Source: JAKACA01 sp050010115 (GTDB lineage: Bacteria; Actinomycetota; Acidimicrobiia; Acidimicrobiales; Bog-793). Taken from it: a stretch of 27,908 nucleotides of DNA. A program made the translations under genes and the position numbers. Below, piece by piece: positions 23,784 through 27,908 of the stretch. Where the stretch lies: the NCBI GenBank assembly GCA_050010115.1, contig JBEKLQ010000049.1, positions 1-27,908 of the forward strand, given 5' to 3'. Position 1 is the first letter of the stretch, and every line of letters begins with the position of its first letter. The notes beneath the pieces were generated by a model, which was given only the letters and a program-made list of their open reading frames with translations, had not been told where the DNA came from and ran no database searches.

Positions 23784-24230
23784 TCAGGCTCGCCGCGTGG
23801 CGAGGAAGATCGGGATCTCCCGCTCCGTCTTGGCTTGGTAGTCCGCATATGGCGGGAAGGCAGCGACCGCACGCTCCCACCACGTCGCCCGTTCGTCGCC
23901 ACTCAGCTTGCGCACGACTACATCGAAGGGCGCAGGCCCGTCCTGAATCATCACGGCCGCCGGGTCGGCGACCAGGTTGTAGTACCAGACAGGGTGAGCC
24001 GGTGAGCCTCCCTTCGACCCGACCAAGGCGTACTCGCCATCGTGCTCGACCCGCATGAGAGGCGACTTGCGGATCTTCCCACTCCTGTTTCCTCGAGTGG
24101 TCATGATGATGATCGGCAACCCGGTGTCCAGAAAGGTGTTGGCCCGTTGTCCTCCAGAGCTCTGGTACTCGGCGACCTGGTTCCTCACCCATTCAGCGGG
24201 ACTCGGCTCGTACTCTCCGTCGAGAGACAT
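23784..24230 (-). CDS. Deazaflavin (F420)-dependent nitroreductase/quinone reductase, Ddn-like
   Basis: 148 aa, the normal size for Ddn-family split-barrel proteins. Typical motifs: the GLPIIIMTTRGNRSGKIRKSPLM strand-turn-strand that binds the cofactor phosphate, GEYALVGSKGGSPAHPVWYYNLVADP, and the C-terminal FPPYADYQAKTEREIPIFLA. These enzymes use reduced coenzyme F420 to reduce quinones or nitro compounds and are largely actinobacterial. ATG at 24230; no clear ribosome binding site. It reads toward the minus-arm promoter but the gap carries that operon's own control block, so it is probably a separate unit. Confidence 0.9.
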   Translation of the reverse strand: MSLDGEYEPSPAEWVRNQVAEYQSSGGQRANTFLDTGLPIIIMTTRGNRSGKIRKSPLMRVEHDGEYALVGSKGGSPAHPVWYYNLVADPAAVMIQDGPAPFDVVVRKLSGDERATWWERAVAAFPPYADYQAKTEREIPIFLATRRA

Positions 24231-24369
24231 GCAGCGATGCTACTGCGAAGTTCCCGTGCCCGGAGGGGTGGACGCCCGCTCGTGCCGATGCCACTGGCTC
24301 TTGGCCCGCAGACGTCCTAGCCTGGTCCCGTCGGGAGGACTACCACCGGCTCCCGGGAAGGGGGATCAA

Positions 24370-24783
24370 ATGCTGGACAAGATCTTGCTTGCCTATGACG
24401 AATCGTCGCACGCCCAGCGGGCTCTCGAGGTGGCCGCGATGCTCGTTGACGGCAGAGGTGAAATCCGCGTCCTCCACGTGCGAGAGATGGTGGCCGGTAA
24501 GGGCCGTCCCCTCCCGCGCCGCGAGGACCACGAGGAAGCGAACGAGCTCATAGACGGAGCGCTCGCAGCTCTCAAGGCCAAGGGAGCCAAGGCGAGCGGG
24601 GTCGTACGCGACGCTCCATCGGGTCGGGTAGCCAGCGAGATCGTCGACGAGGCGGATGCGTTCGGCGCAGACCTCATCGTCGTCGGTACGCGCGGCTTGA
24701 CCGACCTGGCCGGGATCGTCATCGGCAGCACGTCGCACAAGGTGCTCCATCTCGCGAAGATGAATGTGCTCGTCGTCCCCTGA
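24370..24783 (+). CDS. Universal stress protein (UspA family, ATP-binding type)
   Basis: 137 aa, a single UspA domain. The ATG at 24370 has GGAAGGGGG a few bases upstream; longer frames from 24055 run antisense through the Ddn-like gene. It opens with KILLAYDESSHAQRALEVA and ends with GTRGLTDLAGIVIGSTSHKVL (106-126), the G-x2-G-x9-G-(S/T) nucleotide motif of ATP-binding Usp proteins. Soluble; role in stress or nucleotide sensing. It is divergent from the Ddn-like gene, with 139 bp between starts. Confidence 0.9.
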   Translation: MLDKILLAYDESSHAQRALEVAAMLVDGRGEIRVLHVREMVAGKGRPLPRREDHEEANELIDGALAALKAKGAKASGVVRDAPSGRVASEIVDEADAFGADLIVVGTRGLTDLAGIVIGSTSHKVLHLAKMNVLVVP

Positions 24784-24798
24784 GGCCGAGGGCGGCGC

Positions 24799-24833
24799 CG
24801 TGAGCGGACCAATGAGGACGCGGCTCGCTCACG
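24799..24833. terminator. Inverted repeat between convergent stress-protein and kinase genes
   Basis: Arms CGTGAGCG (24799-24806) and CGCTCACG (24826-24833) flank a 19-nt loop, just after the universal stress protein stop and over the stop of the opposing kinase. It may act as a bidirectional terminator; no T-tract is visible. Confidence 0.3.
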
Positions 24834-26370
24834 CTCTGGCCGAGCTCGCTTCGTATACCGGGCAGAGCGCTTCGTAGGCCGCCCGGTAAGTGGCATAGGT
24901 TCTGTCGTAAACCTCGAATCGACTTGCATCCGGCTCGAAAGTATCGGTGAGTCTCACCGTGGCGCGAGCCGCTTCTGCAACGTCGCTATAGAGCCCGACA
25001 CCGACCGCGGCCAGGATGCAAGCGCCCAGGGTTGCCGCATCAGGCTGGTCCGTTGTCAACACGGGCCGTTTGGTGACGTCGGCTTCGATCTGCTTCCAGA
25101 GTCGACTGCGCGCCCCCCCTCCGCTCGCCCGGATCGAGGTCACGGCAACTCCGAGGTCCTCCAATACCTCAACGTTGCGGCGGATGACGAACGCAATCGC
25201 CTCGAGGATCGCCCTTGTCACATGGCCTCGGCCGTGCCCGAGCGAAAGACCGAGCAGGGTAGCGCGAACCTCCGGGTTCGACTCCGGCGCCATTGCCCCC
25301 TGCAAATGGGGCAACACCAGAACGCCTTGGCAGCCGGGCGGAACACGCTCCGCCTCTTGTGTCATCACGTCGTAGGCGTCAAGGCCCTGTAGCCGGGCAA
25401 CTGTCTGTTCGGCGTCACAGAATTCGTCCCGGAACCAACGCAGAGCCACCCCGCCGCTCGTGAAGGTGTGGAACATGTATCGGTCGGGGATCCCGTGGTA
25501 GTGACAGGGCATCCGCAACTCTGGATCGAGCATCGGCGCGTCCAGAGTCGCACACAGGGCTACGGCCGTCCCCGTGTTCTCACTCAGGATGCCCGGAGTG
25601 ACGTTGCCGACACCGATCGCACCGCACGCCTGATCGAGGGCTCCGGCACAGACAAGTGTGGTCGCGGCCAGACCCAGTTCCTCTGCCACGGCGGGCAACA
25701 GAGAGCCGACAACGCTACCCGGCTCCACCAGGGTCGGCAGCTGGCCATGCTCGAGCCCGATAGCTTCGAGCATTTCTGGCCACCACTTCTTTGACCGGAA
25801 ATCCCAATAGCAGGTCGAGGTGACCAGCGATCCCTCACAAACGTATTCTCCGCTCAACCTGAAGAGGAAGTAGTCCTCGAGCAGGAGAATCTTCGCCACT
25901 CTGTCGAACATTGCGGGCTCATGGCGAAGCAGCCACAAGACCTTAGCCGCCGGCCACGTGGGAACCATTCCCGGCTGCCCCGTTACCTCATACACCGTCT
26001 TCTTGCCGAAACGGTCCTCTAACTCGGCCGCCTCGTCTGCTGCCCGGTTGTCGAGCCACACGATCGCGTCCCGAAGCGGGGCCCCGTCAGCAGAGACCGG
26101 AACGAAGGTCTCGCCTTGGGCTGACAACCCGATCGCGACTACCCGGCGCCGATCGACGGCAGGCGTCGACAAGACCTCCCTCACAACTTCCGAGAAGGCC
26201 GACCAGTACGCGAGCACAGGCACCTCAACGAAGGATGGCTCGGGTGTGTGAAGCTGGTTTTCCCTGAACGAGGTGGCCACCACGGACCCGTCCGGGCGGT
26301 GGATCGACGCCTTGATCGCTGTCGTTCCGAGGTCAACGCCCAGTAGCAACGGTTGTCCGTCTTTAGCCAC
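24829..26370 (-). CDS. FGGY-family carbohydrate kinase (second kinase of the window)
   Basis: 513 aa. The GTG at 26370 gives the fold a proper N-terminus (LLLGVDLGTTAIKA); the open frame 14 codons further up lies within the cupin gene. Motifs: GLSAQGETFVPV, WLDNRAADEA, catalytic D246 in GALDQACGAIGVG, and GGGARSRLWKQIEADV for adenosine. It overlaps the cupin stop by 8 nt, so the two are co-translated. Similar to xylulokinases or gluconokinases; the sugar is not readable from sequence. It is not a recent duplicate of the kinase at 11221 and has different partners, so a separate sugar pathway is likely. Confidence 0.9.
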   Translation of the reverse strand: MAKDGQPLLLGVDLGTTAIKASIHRPDGSVVATSFRENQLHTPEPSFVEVPVLAYWSAFSEVVREVLSTPAVDRRRVVAIGLSAQGETFVPVSADGAPLRDAIVWLDNRAADEAAELEDRFGKKTVYEVTGQPGMVPTWPAAKVLWLLRHEPAMFDRVAKILLLEDYFLFRLSGEYVCEGSLVTSTCYWDFRSKKWWPEMLEAIGLEHGQLPTLVEPGSVVGSLLPAVAEELGLAATTLVCAGALDQACGAIGVGNVTPGILSENTGTAVALCATLDAPMLDPELRMPCHYHGIPDRYMFHTFTSGGVALRWFRDEFCDAEQTVARLQGLDAYDVMTQEAERVPPGCQGVLVLPHLQGAMAPESNPEVRATLLGLSLGHGRGHVTRAILEAIAFVIRRNVEVLEDLGVAVTSIRASGGGARSRLWKQIEADVTKRPVLTTDQPDAATLGACILAAVGVGLYSDVAEAARATVRLTDTFEPDASRFEVYDRTYATYRAAYEALCPVYEASSARA

Positions 26371-26698
26371 CAGGAGCGCCCGCCCACACGACAAGAGCCG
26401 GCTCCTGCCCAACGTTCCTCAGGGTATGCGGGTCGCCCTCGGGGATGATGAGTGCGTCCCCGGCTTGCAACTCGAAGCTCGACCGCTCGTCAAGGACTAC
26501 TATCTGACCCTGGCAGCAGTAGAAGACCTCCACCGAAGACGGATGACCGGGATCGAGCGCACCTTCCTCGCCGGGAAGAAGCATGGACGTCCCGAACCAC
26601 ATCCGCCCCTCGCGCAGATACTCCATGCAACGCTCGGCACCCTCAAAGAAGCACCGGGCATCCACTTCCTTCACCACTGTCGCGGGGACGTAACTCAT
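26363..26698 (-). CDS. Small single-domain cupin protein
   Basis: 111 aa from ATG with GGAGAAGG about 3-10 nt upstream. Cupin motif 1 is degenerate (GHPSSVEVFYCCQG: H52, E57, G64) and motif 2 is good (GDALIIPEGDPHTLRN: P86, G88, H91, N95). With H52, E57 and H91 it could bind a metal. Such cupins next to sugar kinases are often isomerases or sugar-binding accessory proteins. First gene of a two-gene unit with the kinase. Confidence 0.8.
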   Translation of the reverse strand: MSYVPATVVKEVDARCFFEGAERCMEYLREGRMWFGTSMLLPGEEGALDPGHPSSVEVFYCCQGQIVVLDERSSFELQAGDALIIPEGDPHTLRNVGQEPALVVWAGAPGG

Positions 26699-27016
26699 CG
26701 ACCTTCTCCGGTCACGTGATTAGAGGACTCGAAAAATTCAAGGTAGGCGACCCTCAGACGTTTGTAAAGGCGGATGTCGCCTGATCGATCCGGGTTTCGC
26801 GCAGCGTTGAGAGCTGTGGCGTCTCGACGCGTACCTCGCCGTCATCGCCGTCGACGGCGACGGGCCGCTGGGCCCTCGCTTCGTGAGGCGGTTGACGGAG
26901 GCCGTTCACAGCTACCGGTGAGGTTGGTGCCTCAACTCGCGTTCAACCGTGCTTCAACCCTCGGATCTGATCCTGGTGATTGTCAAGACAGCCGATCAGC
27001 ATGAAGGAGCAAGGAC
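26699..27016. other. Divergent intergenic region between cupin and secreted-protein genes
   Basis: These 318 bp hold the presumed cupin promoter on the minus strand and must hold the promoter of the secreted-protein gene on the plus strand, which I could not locate with confidence. A TCACGTGA palindrome at 26712-26719 lies close to the cupin ribosome binding site. No gene seen. Confidence 0.45.
26740..26768 (-). promoter_or_regulatory. Putative promoter of the cupin-kinase unit
   Basis: On the minus strand TTTACA (26768-26763) is followed after 17 bp by TACCTT (26745-26740), about 40 bp before the cupin ATG. The -35 is near consensus, the -10 weak. Confidence 0.35.
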
Positions 27017-27610
27017 ATGAAGCGCTTTCTCGCAGCTCTCGCCACTGCCGCAGTCGTCATCAGTGGTGCGGGTGTCGCTATGGCATCCTCGGGCGTGCCC
27101 GAGGTCGACGAGGCGAACGCCACGATCGCAGTGAAGCCCGTGTCGAAGTTCGTCCCGACGACCTGCGCGGGTGAGGACGGCGTGGGGTACGTCACCTATC
27201 GCGGCGCCTGGAAGGGCGCCGAGACCGACGTGACGCCTGGGTCGACGGACTACAACCTCTCCGGCAGGCTCACGATCAAGGGAATCGTCTGGACGATCAA
27301 CCTGCAGACCGATCGCGGGATTCTCAAGGGCAAAGCCGATCTTGTCGGACCGTCCCCGGCCGGTGGCTCGGTCAACGTCTATCTCGGATCGATCACGCTC
27401 GTGACCCAGGGTCTGCCCACTGCCGGTGCGTTGGCGTCGGCACGAGGCTGGATCTCCGCCACCACGTACACCGGGGGTGTGGCGGACGGGGGCAGCCTGC
27501 TCGCGAACGTCGAGTTCCAGATCGGTGGCGGTTTCACGGCCAACGGCGAGTTCGGCGCCTCGATGGGATTGCCCGACTTCTCGGTGGCTTCGAACAACCA
27601 GGCCTGCTGA
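27017..27610 (+). CDS. Small secreted protein of unknown function
   Basis: 197 aa. The ATG at 27017 has AAGGAG 7 nt upstream. A classic Sec signal peptide is visible: KR, a hydrophobic core LAALATAAVVISGAGV, and cleavage probably after AMA (residue 23). The mature part is about 174 residues, rich in beta-strand patterns with Gly, Thr and Val, and has only two cysteines (one in TTCAGEDG, one at the C-terminus), which could pair. It lacks an anchor or cell-wall motif. No family recognised; such proteins recur in actinobacteria as exported hypothetical proteins. Converges with the gene at the window's right edge. Confidence 0.8.
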   Translation: MKRFLAALATAAVVISGAGVAMASSGVPEVDEANATIAVKPVSKFVPTTCAGEDGVGYVTYRGAWKGAETDVTPGSTDYNLSGRLTIKGIVWTINLQTDRGILKGKADLVGPSPAGGSVNVYLGSITLVTQGLPTAGALASARGWISATTYTGGVADGGSLLANVEFQIGGGFTANGEFGASMGLPDFSVASNNQAC

Positions 27611-27626
27611 CCGGCGGAGGCCGCCA

Positions 27627-27653
27627 GCCCCGCGCCTCGTCGAGGCGCGGGGC
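27627..27653. terminator. Strong GC hairpin after the secreted-protein gene
   Basis: A perfect palindrome of 13-base arms around a single T (effective stem about 12 bp) begins 17 nt after the stop, between two convergent genes. It lacks a T-run but is the best terminator-like structure in the window and could serve both strands. Confidence 0.6.
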
Positions 27654-27697
27654 TTCGGCGCGCGGGCCGGCGGATCGGTGCCGGTGCCCGGGTCGTC

Positions 27698-27908
27698 TCA
27701 CGGAGCGCCCACCTTCGGGTCACCCGGCGGGACCACGAGCACCTTCGTCACGTTGGAACCCGAGATGTCGATCGACTTGACGCACGGAGGCGGCGCTGGG
27801 GTACTGCACGCCTGCAACGGCCCGCTCGTGACGGTCTGGCCCCCCACCTCCACGAAACTCACCGGCGACGCGAAGCAGGTCGTCTGCACCTGTGCAGGGT
27901 GGGTGGTG
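27698..27908 (-). CDS. Probable exported protein, C-terminal part (5' end outside window)
   Basis: The frame is open from the right edge (27908) to a TGA at 27698-27700, so only about 69 C-terminal residues are seen. The sequence has three cysteines (TTCFASP, LQACSTP, PPCVKS) with Pro/Ser/Thr-rich stretches and short beta-like segments (SFVEVGGQTVTSG, TKVLVVPPG), typical of an extracytoplasmic domain. A GTG at 27889 could serve as a start but the reading continues upstream without a stop, so I treat the gene as partial. Function not recognisable. Confidence 0.55.
   Translation of the reverse strand, partial: TTHPAQVQTTCFASPVSFVEVGGQTVTSGPLQACSTPAPPPCVKSIDISGSNVTKVLVVPPGDPKVGAP

Noticed and set aside
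26712..26719. TCACGTGA palindrome as operator of the cupin gene
   Set aside because: An 8-bp palindrome next to the ribosome binding site occurs easily by chance and has no second copy at a related promoter.

Overview
High-GC chromosomal DNA (roughly two-thirds G+C by eye), most probably from an actinobacterium. Pointers are a deazaflavin (F420)-dependent Ddn-like oxidoreductase, a UvrD-type helicase ending in an HRDC domain, a YbjN/TY-Chap-like protein, GTG/TTG starts and many 1-4 nt start/stop overlaps. An Acidimicrobiia-like lineage would fit, but I infer this from gene content only. I found no rRNA, tRNA, CRISPR array or transposase.

Layout. 1-1887: 3' part of a long repeat protein (Cys-pair repeats, then two near-identical IPT/TIG domains). 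2242-5334: UvrD/Rep-family helicase with an unassigned N-terminal region. 5335-6963: a poorly coding stretch with small ORFs and apparent gene remnants. 6964-8966: an ADP-ribosylglycohydrolase/phosphatase fusion translationally coupled to a YbjN-like chaperone-type protein. 9214-23666: a two-armed metabolic cluster (below). 23784-24783: Ddn-like reductase and a universal stress protein. 24829-26698: cupin plus a second FGGY kinase. 27017-27908: a small secreted protein facing the 3' end of another probably exported protein.

The central cluster is the highlight. The plus arm (9550-15734) encodes an APC permease, FGGY kinase, AraM/glycerol-1-phosphate-dehydrogenase-like enzyme, HAD-IIA phosphatase and a phosphate-binding TIM barrel. 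The minus arm (23580 down to 15799) encodes a class III aminotransferase, class I glutamine amidotransferase-like hydrolase, GntR/FCD regulator, second class III aminotransferase, glutamine-synthetase-like ligase, C39-like papain-fold protein and a second glutamine-synthetase-like ligase. The arms converge with about 64 bp between them. Each arm begins with a copy of the same 139-bp block (9 differences, no gaps), in inverted orientation. The block carries a -35-like element, the palindrome AGGACC-N7-GGTCCT and the start of the aminotransferase gene; in the plus arm only a relict of that start remains.

Interpretation (inference): one GntR-type regulator controls both arms. The imported substrate is an amine or amino-polyol that is gamma-glutamylated, transaminated and deglutamylated, while its carbon skeleton passes through kinase, dehydrogenase, phosphatase and TIM-barrel steps. 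No aldehyde dehydrogenase or amine oxidase is present, so this does not match the textbook Puu putrescine pathway. It may be an undescribed catabolic route, or less likely a biosynthetic one.
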